Below, one piece after another: positions 44,751-53,841 of a stretch of DNA of 64,000 nucleotides. This DNA is from an uncultured Bacteroidota bacterium (lineage in GTDB: Bacteria; Bacteroidota; Bacteroidia; Bacteroidales; VadinHA17). Within the stretch, counting starts at the first letter, position 1; the number at the start of each line of letters is the position of its first letter. A program made the translations under genes and the position numbers. The notes below the pieces were generated by a model. That model had not been told where the DNA came from and ran no database searches. It saw nothing but the letters and a program-made list of their open reading frames with translations. The DNA lies in contig CAIJYD010000069.1 of assembly GCA_903824785.1 (NCBI GenBank), positions 1 through 64,000 on the forward strand. The letters run 5' to 3'.

Positions 44751-47700
44751 TTAGAATCTTAAATTCAGGTTAAAACCGATATTTCTTGTTATCGGCATAG
44801 CAACTCCCTGGCTGCCTTGTGCATTACCAACAGTCTGTTGCATTTCAGGATCTATACCTGCATCCTTAACACGTTTATCCTGATAAAGAGTAAAGAGATT
44901 CAGACCAGTTACAGCAACTGAAGCACCCTGGATTTTCAGGAATGACAGAACACTTGAAGGGATCTCATATTTCAGAATCATACGGCGCAGTTTAATAAAG
45001 TCTGTTTTATAGACAAATTGGCCGGGATAAAAACTTCCAAAATTGTTATAGTAAGTGTCAAGATCGACAACATTCCATAGTTTTGTATAAGGAGCACCTG
45101 TCTGATCAACTCCGGTAACTGTAAGACCTGCATCTCTTCCGGGAAGTGTAGCCGGAGTAAGACCGAATCGGGTAGCGTACTGAATAGCATTACTGTAACC
45201 TACAGCTCCAAATTTGGAATCTAAGTCAATTGTTAAAGAAAAACGCTTGTATCTGAAGCTATTTCCCAATCCCATAAGTAATGGAGGGTTTCCAACGCCT
45301 AAATCAGAAAGAACCCTGTCTTCGTAACCTGTTGCGGCATTATAAATCAAAGTGCCGTTTGCATCTCTTTTCATAACATATGCACGAACAGTTGAATAAG
45401 GAAGGCCTACTGCATTGATAATTGTTGGTCCACCGATTGCACTACCCAATGTAAGAACATCGATTCCTTCAGCCAGTTCAACAATCTTACTCTTATTATA
45501 TCCAAAGTTAAAACTTACATCCCAGCTGAAATTATCCCTTTTTACAGGTGTGCCGGTCAAACTGATCTCCCATCCTTTGTTGGTTATAAGTCCAAGGTTT
45601 CTTGGTCCTGCCGAATAACCTGTTGCCTGTGAAATAGGCGGATAGAGGATATCATCTTCTGTTTTCTTTGAATAATAGTTCACATCTAAACCGATGCGGT
45701 TATCGAGAATCTGAACCTGAAATCCACCTTCTGTTGTTGTTGCAGTAATAGGGCGGATATTAGGATTGAGCAGGGAGTTTGGATTACTAAGTGTTGGAAG
45801 GGAATATGCGTTTACTGTGCTGATAGTATATGTCTGATTGATACTTCCGGCACCTACAGTAGCGCTGCCAACCTGTGCCCAGGAGGCACGAATTTTTGCA
45901 AAATTGAATAATTTAGGAAGTTTAACAACTTCTGAAAGGATAAAGCTTCCTCCCACAGAAGGATAGAAGATAGCATTATACCCTGGGTTGAGAACAGAAA
46001 ACCAATCCTGTCTACCCGTGAAAGTTAAATATGCGAAATTTTTATAGTCGATATTTGCCTCTCCAAAAACAGAGTTTGTACCTGATGAGCTCTGACTTTG
46101 ATTTACAAGATCCCTGTTTTTCAGGTTAGAAAGACTATAGAAATCTGGAATAACCCATTCTGTTCCGTTAGCTGTACTGGCTGTGCCAAAATCTCTTTCC
46201 CTGTTTGCACCCACCATTAAATTAAGTCCAAATGCATCTGCAAGGAACTTGGTTTTATAATTGGCAAGAACCTGGAAGTTAGTTTTGTCAGAAATATCCT
46301 GAGATGAATTGAAATAGCCTAATGGAGTAAATGCATTAGTTTTAGGAACATAGTTAAGGTCCTTGTAAGTACTGAAATCTTTTGCCATGGTTCCTTTGAT
46401 AAAGAGATTAGGCAACAGATTAAACTGAACGCTTGATCTGGAAATAAATCTCTGTCTGTGGTCTTCGTTATGCAAACTGTAGGAGGCATAATAAGGGTTA
46501 ACTGCTGCAGGCACCGGATTCCATTCCAGTTCTCTGCCGGTTGCAGCATTGATACCTGGTAGTGCAGGATCAGTACCTCTCATGTTTCTTACATCCACCA
46601 CATTAGCTGCCAGATATACAGGCCATGCTGCATTTAATTCTGCATAACCAACGTTTGGTCTGTTACTGCCATCAACAAGGTTATACTGGACACTTGATTC
46701 AATAACAATAAAATCGTTCTTTCCCAAAGTACCTCTGACATTAAGGTTGGCTGTTTTTTTGAAATATTCAGAATTGGGCTGCTGATCTTTTGCACGTGTG
46801 TCACTTACAGATAATCTCATTTGCATATTCTGGTTACCTGCATTGAAGGCAACTGTATTGGAAAAATTCTGAGATGGCTGGTAAAAATTCTTAATGTTCT
46901 GTTTTACATTAACAGCTGAATAGGGACGTTCAACACCGTCGAACTGCATAACCATCGATCCATCCAGTTTTGCACCATATGATAAACGACCGGAACTAAG
47001 GGCAGCTGCAGCAGTTGCTGGCTTAACGCCATCATTTCCCTGACCGTAAACATACTGATAGTTCGGAAATACAGCAGGTGTTCCAAAATTTGCGTCGGAA
47101 GTTATTTCAACACCAATTCCTTTTTGAATTGTACCCTTTTTAGTAGTTATAAGTATAACACCATTAGCTGCCTGGCTGCCATAAAGAGCTGCCGCAGCAC
47201 CACCTTTAAGTACAGATATTGAAGCAATATCATCGGGGTTCATACTTGAGATGCCGTCGCCACGGTCAACGTTAAGAGCAGAAGAACTGGTAACTGGGCC
47301 TCGGTTTGTGTTGTTAATAGGCATACCATCAACTACATAAAGAGGCTGCTGGTTTCCGTTGAGGGATGTGTTTCCTCTGACGATAACACGGCTGGAAGCA
47401 CCGGCACCTGAGTTAACCTGTGTAGCTTCAACTCCGGCAATTTTACCGGTGAGTGATGTGGCTACGTTATTCATACGAGCTTCGGTAAAAGCTTCTCCAC
47501 GAACTTCCTGAACGGCATAAGCAAGTGCTTTTTTCTCTTTCTTAATACCGAAGGCTGTAACAACAACCTCATCCATCTGAAGCATGCTTTCAGCAAGGGC
47601 AACGTTTACGACAGTCTGACTTCCAACGACTATTTCCTGTGGGGTATAGCCTATAAAGGAAAACTGCAGTGTAGCCTGGTTATTAGGGACATCGATAGAG

Positions 47701-48203
47701 AAGTTACCATTAATGTCGCTGTTAATCCCGGTGGTGGTTCCTTTTATTGTTACATTCACACCTGGCAGAGCCTCGCCGGTATTGCTGGTAATTTTACCTG
47801 TAATTCTGATCTGCTGAGGCACCGGGGCTTCTGTCAGATATTCAGGTGCAAGGATTATTTTGCGGTCGATGATGGTATACTTAACATCAGTACCTGCAAA
47901 CAGATCATCAAGTATAACATTAATTGACTGGTCGTTTGCTGAGATATCCACTTTACGGTCGATATCAAGCAATTTTTCGTTGTACAGAAAGAAGAATTCA
48001 CTTTCCGCTTCAATTTTATCAAGAACACTGACAAGCTGTGTACCTGAGAAATTGACTGACAGTCTCGTTTTCTGCGAATATGCGTCAACAGCATGAGCCT
48101 GCAGAACTCCGAGAATCAATAGAATAGTAGCAATTCGCATGATTAGTAGGGTTTTTTTCAGAGAATGTAAAAACAATTCCCTAAAAGGTTTGTTTTTTTT
48201 CAT
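44751..48203 (-). CDS. SusC/RagA TonB-dependent receptor with STN signalling domain
   Basis: This outer-membrane channel imports the SusD-bound ligand using TonB energy. The 1150-residue protein has a signal peptide, a secretin/TonB short N-terminal (STN) domain at about 65-116, a carboxypeptidase-regulatory-like domain at about 131-215, a plug domain (about 225-345, including GASSRVIVRGNTSLNG), and a beta-barrel ending in NIGFNLNLRF. The STN domain is the part that contacts a FecR-type anti-sigma factor, matching the fecR and fecI genes just upstream. Confidence 0.95.
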   Translation of the reverse strand: MKKNKPFRELFLHSLKKTLLIMRIATILLILGVLQAHAVDAYSQKTRLSVNFSGTQLVSVLDKIEAESEFFFLYNEKLLDIDRKVDISANDQSINVILDDLFAGTDVKYTIIDRKIILAPEYLTEAPVPQQIRITGKITSNTGEALPGVNVTIKGTTTGINSDINGNFSIDVPNNQATLQFSFIGYTPQEIVVGSQTVVNVALAESMLQMDEVVVTAFGIKKEKKALAYAVQEVRGEAFTEARMNNVATSLTGKIAGVEATQVNSGAGASSRVIVRGNTSLNGNQQPLYVVDGMPINNTNRGPVTSSSALNVDRGDGISSMNPDDIASISVLKGGAAAALYGSQAANGVILITTKKGTIQKGIGVEITSDANFGTPAVFPNYQYVYGQGNDGVKPATAAAALSSGRLSYGAKLDGSMVMQFDGVERPYSAVNVKQNIKNFYQPSQNFSNTVAFNAGNQNMQMRLSVSDTRAKDQQPNSEYFKKTANLNVRGTLGKNDFIVIESSVQYNLVDGSNRPNVGYAELNAAWPVYLAANVVDVRNMRGTDPALPGINAATGRELEWNPVPAAVNPYYASYSLHNEDHRQRFISRSSVQFNLLPNLFIKGTMAKDFSTYKDLNYVPKTNAFTPLGYFNSSQDISDKTNFQVLANYKTKFLADAFGLNLMVGANRERDFGTASTANGTEWVIPDFYSLSNLKNRDLVNQSQSSSGTNSVFGEANIDYKNFAYLTFTGRQDWFSVLNPGYNAIFYPSVGGSFILSEVVKLPKLFNFAKIRASWAQVGSATVGAGSINQTYTISTVNAYSLPTLSNPNSLLNPNIRPITATTTEGGFQVQILDNRIGLDVNYYSKKTEDDILYPPISQATGYSAGPRNLGLITNKGWEISLTGTPVKRDNFSWDVSFNFGYNKSKIVELAEGIDVLTLGSAIGGPTIINAVGLPYSTVRAYVMKRDANGTLIYNAATGYEDRVLSDLGVGNPPLLMGLGNSFRYKRFSLTIDLDSKFGAVGYSNAIQYATRFGLTPATLPGRDAGLTVTGVDQTGAPYTKLWNVVDLDTYYNNFGSFYPGQFVYKTDFIKLRRMILKYEIPSSVLSFLKIQGASVAVTGLNLFTLYQDKRVKDAGIDPEMQQTVGNAQGSQGVAMPITRNIGFNLNLRF

Positions 48204-48249
48204 AGATTTGATGTGTTTTAAGTTAAAAATATCAGAATGATGTTTTTGG

Positions 48250-48280
48250 GGAAATCGTTGGCGCGATTTCCTTTTTTTTT
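48250..48280 (+). other. Terminator-shaped hairpin, plus-strand orientation, in the susC leader
   Basis: GGAAATCG (48250-48257) pairs with CGATTTCC (48264-48271) around a 6-base loop, and nine T follow on the plus strand (48272-48280). Both flanking genes are on the minus strand, so as a terminator it would act only on antisense transcription; in the sense direction it is a hairpin preceded by an A-run in the fecR-susC gap. Confidence 0.6.
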
Positions 48281-48339
48281 GTTCTGGTTAAGGTCCTTTG
48301 GTTCTTTTCATAGATAGATGAGTTAGTTAATAATGGTTG

Positions 48340-49404
48340 TCAGTTTTTAAGATAGATAGTAACTTTTTCTTTATCGTAAGTGCCGTTGGATAGTATTTTA
48401 CGCGGTGAAATAGAGTATCTGATAGGGGAGGTCATTGACAAAAACCTGAGAACCTCTTCAATTTTATCATCCTCAAATGTTGCCCTGAATGAATATTTCT
48501 CAAGCTCTTTGTCGGCAATAACAACGTTTACATTATACCATCGCTCCAGACGTCTGCCTACTTCAGCCATAAGGTCTCCCCTGAAAACAAGCTTACCCTC
48601 CGTCCATGCATTGTATTTTGACGGATCGGTAATCGACTTGCTTATATTTCCATTATGAAAAACAAGTCTTTCCAGAGGGCGCATGATAACTTTTTCTTCA
48701 TTCTTATTATTTTTAAACTCCACTTTGCCATTAAGAAGGACCACTTCAACGTAATTTTCTGCGGGATAAGCGCTTAGATTGAAATTGGTTCCAAGTACAT
48801 TAACAGTTGAATTTCCGGTACTTATCTCGAATGGATGCTTTTCATCATGGGTCACGTCAAACCAGGCCTCGCCTTCAAGTTTAATCTGCCTTTTATCGCT
48901 GAATGGCAGTGAATAGCTGAGCCTTGAACCACTGTTAAGCATACCATTTGTTCCATCCGGAAGGTTAAATGAGACTCTGGAGCCCATCGGAGCAAAGATT
49001 GTGGTTAGAACAGGTTGGTCGGTGGTTGTAATAACTGCCTCATTAACATTAGCCTGTGAATCAGTATTTAGATGTCTGTATCCAATGATTCCGGCTAAAA
49101 GGAGGGGTAAAAGAAGAATTGCTGCAACCTTCATGTAACCTTTAGTGAACTTTTGCAGAATGGACCTCTTCTTCTTATCCTCATTAGTTCTTATTGTATG
49201 GTGAACACGGTCAAGAAGGTGAGTGAGGTCATAATCGGAAGTTGAAGGATTCTTCAGCATATTATTCCAGTCTTTTTCGACCATTTGCCGAAGAGTATAG
49301 TTTTCCTCTCCCTGTAAAAAAAGAGATTCTACCCACTCTTTTTCATTATTGTCGGCTTTGCCATCAATATACCGTTCAATTTTTTCTGAATCTTTCTGTG
49401 CCAA
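48340..49404 (-). CDS. FecR-type anti-sigma factor
   Basis: This membrane anti-sigma factor holds the ECF sigma factor until the STN domain of the SusC partner signals. It has a cytoplasmic N-terminal part (about 1-90), one membrane helix (about 93-112, VAAILLLPLLLAGIIGY), the periplasmic FecR domain, and a C-terminal DUF4974/STN-like region (WYNVNVVIADKELEKYSF). The only plausible start is a TTG at 49404; an in-frame stop follows a few codons upstream and no nearer ATG exists. It precedes susC by 136 bases. Confidence 0.92.
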   Translation of the reverse strand: MAQKDSEKIERYIDGKADNNEKEWVESLFLQGEENYTLRQMVEKDWNNMLKNPSTSDYDLTHLLDRVHHTIRTNEDKKKRSILQKFTKGYMKVAAILLLPLLLAGIIGYRHLNTDSQANVNEAVITTTDQPVLTTIFAPMGSRVSFNLPDGTNGMLNSGSRLSYSLPFSDKRQIKLEGEAWFDVTHDEKHPFEISTGNSTVNVLGTNFNLSAYPAENYVEVVLLNGKVEFKNNKNEEKVIMRPLERLVFHNGNISKSITDPSKYNAWTEGKLVFRGDLMAEVGRRLERWYNVNVVIADKELEKYSFRATFEDDKIEEVLRFLSMTSPIRYSISPRKILSNGTYDKEKVTIYLKN

Positions 49405-49462
49405 GCTTGTGCTTTTTTAAAGTTTGTATTATGATAAAACAGGATTTCCCGTTAGTTTATAT

Positions 49463-49526
49463 TATACCCTCAAGGGTGGTATATCTCATGTGAAAAATGA
49501 TATTTATTACCGTGATATGGTAATAA
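49463..49526. promoter_or_regulatory. Two inverted repeats in the fecI-fecR gap, possible operators
   Basis: Dyad 1 is TATACC (49463-49468), 9 bases, GGTATA (49478-49483), with an inner CCCT-ca-AGGG. Dyad 2 is TTATTACC (49504-49511), 7 bases, GGTAATAA (49519-49526), a perfect 8-bp inverted repeat. Both share TACC/GGTA half-sites and their centres are 42 bases apart, which is four helical turns. They lie 59-122 bases before the fecR start. The remainder of the 49405-49605 gap is AT-rich. Confidence 0.45.
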
Positions 49527-49605
49527 TCGTTGAGAAATAAATATAATCTGGCTTTAATGTGTTATTGCAGAGTATATTATAAAAATAAAATAATTGGTTT
49601 TTATT

Positions 49606-50190
49606 TCAGGTGAAGAAGAATGAAAACAAAAGAAGAAAAGCGAAATCTTCATTTCGCAGGTGGCTACGGATAAACTTCAGGCTTTCCGAAATATAATTAT
49701 CTATTGTGCCCGGTGAAAGACCAAGCTCTGCAGCAATTTCTTTGGTAGATTTTCCCTCCTCCCGGCTTTTCATAAAGATAATCTTTTGCCTTTCAGGGAG
49801 TTTCGTTATTATTATCTGTACCTGATCGAGAACAGACTTATAATCAATTCCTTCTCCTATTTCAAAAGAAGAGAGCGGATTACCCGCGATTGTGTCTGTA
49901 ATGAATTTTTGTCTGTAGCTGTTTTTTCGAAATATATTGCAGATACTGTTGTATGCTATAGTGAAAAGATATGATTTAAATGATGATTCTTTTTCAAGGA
50001 TCCTGTAGTTTTCCCAGACCTTCAGAAAAACAGACTGTACAAGTTCCTCTGCTTCAGCGGCCGACCGGAGATATTTCAACCCAAAAGCATAAAGTTGCTT
50101 CGAATATTTGAGGTAAATAAGGTCGAATGCTTCGATGTCACCTTTTTGCAGTCTCTCTACTAATTCCTTATCGTCAGTGACTATTTTCAA
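49606..50190 (-). CDS. FecI-type ECF sigma factor
   Basis: This 194-residue ECF sigma factor has region 2 (FDLIYLKYSKQLYAFGLKY and following AEELVQSVFLKVWE) and region 4 (LPERQKIIFM to the helix-turn-helix STKEIAAELGLSPGTIDNYI). It ends with a short hydrophobic tail. The start is TTG at 50190; no ATG fits and an in-frame stop lies close upstream. Together with FecR and the STN-bearing SusC it forms a surface-to-nucleus type signalling route for turning on the locus. Confidence 0.93.
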   Translation of the reverse strand: MKIVTDDKELVERLQKGDIEAFDLIYLKYSKQLYAFGLKYLRSAAEAEELVQSVFLKVWENYRILEKESSFKSYLFTIAYNSICNIFRKNSYRQKFITDTIAGNPLSSFEIGEGIDYKSVLDQVQIIITKLPERQKIIFMKSREEGKSTKEIAAELGLSPGTIDNYISESLKFIRSHLRNEDFAFLLLFSFFFT

Positions 50191-50211
50191 ATTTCTGCTA
50201 ATTTATATTTG

Positions 50212-50242
50212 TAAAGATATCTTTTAAAACATCATTTATCAA
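50212..50242 (-). promoter_or_regulatory. Possible promoter of the fecI gene
   Basis: On the minus strand a -33 TTG (plus-strand 50240-50242) is followed after 20 bases by TATCTTTA (50212-50219), one mismatch from TAnnTTTG. It would give a leader of about 15 bases before the TTG start. Confidence 0.45.
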
Positions 50243-50259
50243 TAGAATAAAGTTAAAAT

Positions 50260-53091
50260 TTACATATCTATTCCGGAACTGCTTACCCGATCCGCAAGGT
50301 ACACTATTGATTTATGTGAAATTCCTGTATGCAGGCTTAAACCGATTTCGCAGGTCCGGCTTGTTGAATAACCATGTTTAACTTCATCCGGCAATTGCAT
50401 TCTTAAATTCCGTAATCCGTGTTTATTAAGTTCCGGATATGTGAACCCGCGGTCTCCGGCAAACCCACAGCAATTTGTATCTGCAACAATTACTTTTGAG
50501 GCACAGATCCTTGCCAGGTCTGCCAGTTTTGTCTCCAGCCCCATTTTTTTCATACTGCAAACAGGAAACACAGTTACCGTTTCATCAGATCTGTTTATAG
50601 TTAAATTGGGCATAAGGTATGTTAATATGAACTCAACCGGCTCATAAAGTCTGAGTTGCTGATTCATGTTTTCCTTCATCGTATATAAGCAGGGGCTCAT
50701 ATCGCAAAGCACAGGATATTCTCCATTCCTGCTGGCTTTCATCAGGACAGCTTCCAGCTCCTTCGATTTTTTTCCACCGGCATTACCATAACCTTTACTG
50801 GAAAAGGCCATTCCACAGCAGAGATTATTCATGTTTTCAGGGTAGATCACTTCATAACCGCCTTTATTTATAAGGTTTTTAAGAGATTCCGAAAGCTGCT
50901 TTTCTTCGCAGTGATCGCGCGATACGCCCATGGAGCGGTTAATGCATGAGGGGAAATAAACTACTTTCTGAAGGTTTTCAGGGAAGCTGTTTATACCTTC
51001 TTTTATTCTTTTTGCACCTCCCGGCATATAGGGATTCCAAAAAGGAATGGTGTTGCCCGACAATTTTCGAAGTGCGCCTGAAATGCCTTTCATTACAGCT
51101 GTGCCGAGTATCAGGTGAAAAATACTTACAACTGAGAGAGCTGTTCTGGCTGCGGAAGTAATAAAACTCATCCTGCCGGCTATCAGGTTTGAAATTTTCT
51201 GTTCTTTGCCGATCTGTTCTGAACGGAGGTTCTTTATTAGTTTTCCTGTATCTATTTTTACTGGGCAACTGACGGCACACAGGCTGTCGGCAGCACAGGT
51301 ATTGTTACCAGAATATGAAAAGGATTTTACCAGAGAAGCTGCAATGTGCGGCTGATGTCCGCTTTTTGAAAGAGATACAATTTCCCTGTGGACAACAATG
51401 CGCTGACGCGGGGTGAGTGTTAGCCCGGCAGAGACACAGGCAGGTTCACAAAACCCGCATTCTGTGCATTTATCAATAACCTCGCTGGCAGCAGGAATCG
51501 GTTTTAGATTTTGAAGGTGAACCTCTTTGTCGGGGTTGAGTATTACACCGGGATTAAGAATGTTGAGTGGGTCGAAAATATGCTTTATCTCCTTCATAAG
51601 CTGAAAGGCCTCTTTACCCCATTCCATTTCAACAAATGGTGCCATGTTACGGCCTGTTCCGTGCTCAGCTTTCAGGGAGCCGTCATATTTATGGACAACC
51701 AGTTCAGAAACTTCAGCCATTAATTTCCCATATCTGTCGATCTCTGCCTGCGTGCTAAAGTCCTGGGTGAAAACAAAATGCAGATTTCCTTCAAGGGCAT
51801 GGCCAAAAATAACCGCTTCGTCGTACCTGAATTTCCTGAGAATTTCCTGAAGGTCAGATGTTGCCTCAGCAAGTGATGGGACAGGAAAAGCGACATCTTC
51901 AATTATAACGGTAGTTCCCGTTTTACGCATGGCACCTACTGACGGAAACAGACCCTTGCGGATTTTCCACAGAAGCTCATATTCGGCAGGTATATCTGTA
52001 AAACTAATATCCATGACGACAGCTATGGAGCTGACTGATTCCTTCAGTATTTCAATGTTTTTGTGCAGGGCATAATGGTCAGAAGCTACTGTTTCAACAA
52101 GAAGGGCACAAACATTTTCATCAAGTAATTTCAGATACTCCGGCATCCCTGCCTGATTTTCAACAGACCGCAGTCCTGCACGGTCAATAAGTTCGACTGC
52201 GGAGACAGGATTGGATTTCAGGATAGTAACAGCCCTACACGCTTTTTCAATATCAGGAAAAATCATCAGGGAGCTAGCTCTGAACGGATGTTCGATAACG
52301 GTATTGAATTTAATTTCTGAAATGAACCCGAGAGTTCCTTCCGAGCCAATCATCAGGTGTTCAATAATATCTGCAGAGTCGGAGAAATCGATAAGGGCAT
52401 TAAGGCTATAGCCTGTAGTGTTCTTCATCTTATATTTTCTGCTGATCCTCTCAGCAAGAACAGGATTCTCTCTGGCCGATTTCGCAAGGCGCTCAATACC
52501 GGAAAGGATTTCAGGATGTATTTTGCGGAATGCCTCTATACTCTCTTTATTACGGGTTTCGAGAATGGTTCCGTCTGAAAGGATTATCCTCATGCCTGCA
52601 ACTGTTTTATAGGAATTTTCGGCAGTTCCGCAACACATTCCACTTGCATTGTTTGCCGCTATCCCGCCGATCATGGCAGCATTTATCGATGCCGGATCGG
52701 GTCCTATTTTTCTCCCGTAAGGTGCCAGCAGTGCATTGGCTTTGCCTCCTGTTATTCCGGGCTCAAGAGTTATTTCAGTACCATTTTCGCTGATATTGAA
52801 TTTTTTCCAGTAGCTTCCAGCAATAACGAGTACAGAATCGGTAATTGCCTGACCTGAAAGACTGGTGCCTGCTGCTCTGAAAGTTACAGGAATAGCCATT
52901 TTTGAAGACTCCTGCAGAATAAGCGAAACCTCATTTTCATTCTTTGCCCTTATCACTAGCTTAGGTATGAGCCTGTAAAAACTTGCATCGGTTCCGAAAG
53001 CCAGAGTATGAAGAGGATCATGAAAAATTCTTTTATGGTCGATCGATTCAATAAGACGGTTATAAAGAACCTTATAATTTCCGTAAAGCAT
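50260..53091 (-). CDS. Fused FAD-linked oxidase and Fe-S protein (GlcD-GlcF/Dld-like)
   Basis: This large protein (943 residues) joins an FAD-binding PCMH dehydrogenase domain (about 40-220) and its FAD-linked oxidase C-terminal domain (about 240-520) to an iron-sulfur part. The Fe-S part has CTECGFCEPACVSAG and CAADSLCAVSCP motifs and two CCG-type domains (CCGMAFSSKGYG, CCGFAGDRGF). Such fused proteins oxidise D-2-hydroxy acids such as D-lactate or glycolate and pass electrons to the membrane. No signal peptide is seen, so it acts in the cytoplasm. It is a separate unit from the fecI locus. Confidence 0.92.
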   Translation of the reverse strand: MLYGNYKVLYNRLIESIDHKRIFHDPLHTLAFGTDASFYRLIPKLVIRAKNENEVSLILQESSKMAIPVTFRAAGTSLSGQAITDSVLVIAGSYWKKFNISENGTEITLEPGITGGKANALLAPYGRKIGPDPASINAAMIGGIAANNASGMCCGTAENSYKTVAGMRIILSDGTILETRNKESIEAFRKIHPEILSGIERLAKSARENPVLAERISRKYKMKNTTGYSLNALIDFSDSADIIEHLMIGSEGTLGFISEIKFNTVIEHPFRASSLMIFPDIEKACRAVTILKSNPVSAVELIDRAGLRSVENQAGMPEYLKLLDENVCALLVETVASDHYALHKNIEILKESVSSIAVVMDISFTDIPAEYELLWKIRKGLFPSVGAMRKTGTTVIIEDVAFPVPSLAEATSDLQEILRKFRYDEAVIFGHALEGNLHFVFTQDFSTQAEIDRYGKLMAEVSELVVHKYDGSLKAEHGTGRNMAPFVEMEWGKEAFQLMKEIKHIFDPLNILNPGVILNPDKEVHLQNLKPIPAASEVIDKCTECGFCEPACVSAGLTLTPRQRIVVHREIVSLSKSGHQPHIAASLVKSFSYSGNNTCAADSLCAVSCPVKIDTGKLIKNLRSEQIGKEQKISNLIAGRMSFITSAARTALSVVSIFHLILGTAVMKGISGALRKLSGNTIPFWNPYMPGGAKRIKEGINSFPENLQKVVYFPSCINRSMGVSRDHCEEKQLSESLKNLINKGGYEVIYPENMNNLCCGMAFSSKGYGNAGGKKSKELEAVLMKASRNGEYPVLCDMSPCLYTMKENMNQQLRLYEPVEFILTYLMPNLTINRSDETVTVFPVCSMKKMGLETKLADLARICASKVIVADTNCCGFAGDRGFTYPELNKHGLRNLRMQLPDEVKHGYSTSRTCEIGLSLHTGISHKSIVYLADRVSSSGIDM

Positions 53092-53188
53092 AATTCAGTT
53101 TTGTTAGATTATCGGTCACTAAAAGTAAGTATATAATTCAGTCCTTACAAAAAAAAGAGGATGCTAACCAATCCTAACCGTAAATGTC

Positions 53189-53196
53189 TAATTTTG
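53189..53196 (+). promoter_or_regulatory. -7 element before the DUF5063 gene
   Basis: TAATTTTG is an exact match to TAnnTTTG and lies 22 bases before the ATG at 53218. The -33 region is not TTTG-like. It supports the short start at 53218 because a longer start at 53161 would place this promoter inside the coding sequence. Confidence 0.45.
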
Positions 53197-53217
53197 TACC
53201 ACAATAAAAAAAAGACT

Positions 53218-53841
53218 ATGGATACCACTCCAGATCCGGTTTATTCAAGAAATGTTATTGAATTTGTGGCTGTTGCAAACGAATACTGCAAATATTCAGA
53301 ACATGCTTCCGAGCTGAAAGGGGATGAGTTGCTGAAGATTATGCAACGAATTATGCCTTTAATGTATCTGAAAGCATCATTGTTACCCGACTTAACTCCC
53401 TTTTTTGAGGATGGAAATGAAAAATTCGTTCTTGAATCTGACTGGATCAGAATTGAGGAGATCCTTAAAGAGAAATTCGGAACAGCAAATGATTTTCCTG
53501 AAGTATTTGATGAAAAGATTAACGAAACTGATGGACATGTTATTTCAAGTATCTCTGAGAATATGGCTGATATCTACCAGGACATGAAAGATTTTCTTCT
53601 CCTGTATCAGACAGGCACTGTAGAGGTTATGAATGATGCCGTATGGGAATGCCGAATGAATTTTGAGAACTTCTGGGGTCAGAAGCTCGTGAATTCAATG
53701 AGAGCAATTCATAAGTTTATATATTCGGGGGAAGAGATGGGAAAAGTTGAAACTGATTTAGATGGAAATGATGAAAGAAGAAACACTTCAGACTGGTTTA
53801 TTACAAGAAGACAAAAAGATTTCAGAGGAGAAATTGAATAG
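53218..53841 (+). CDS. DUF5063 family protein
   Basis: This 207-residue cytoplasmic protein belongs to DUF5063, commonly located before the 3'-5' exonuclease gene in Bacteroidetes. It begins MDTTPDPVYSRNVIEFV; the earlier ATG at 53161 is rejected since a -7 promoter element lies between them. It is alpha-helical and acidic (residues such as DIYQDMKDFLLLYQTG), with no recognised motif. The downstream exonuclease gene overlaps its end, which implies translational coupling. The role is unknown. Confidence 0.85.
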   Translation: MDTTPDPVYSRNVIEFVAVANEYCKYSEHASELKGDELLKIMQRIMPLMYLKASLLPDLTPFFEDGNEKFVLESDWIRIEEILKEKFGTANDFPEVFDEKINETDGHVISSISENMADIYQDMKDFLLLYQTGTVEVMNDAVWECRMNFENFWGQKLVNSMRAIHKFIYSGEEMGKVETDLDGNDERRNTSDWFITRRQKDFRGEIE

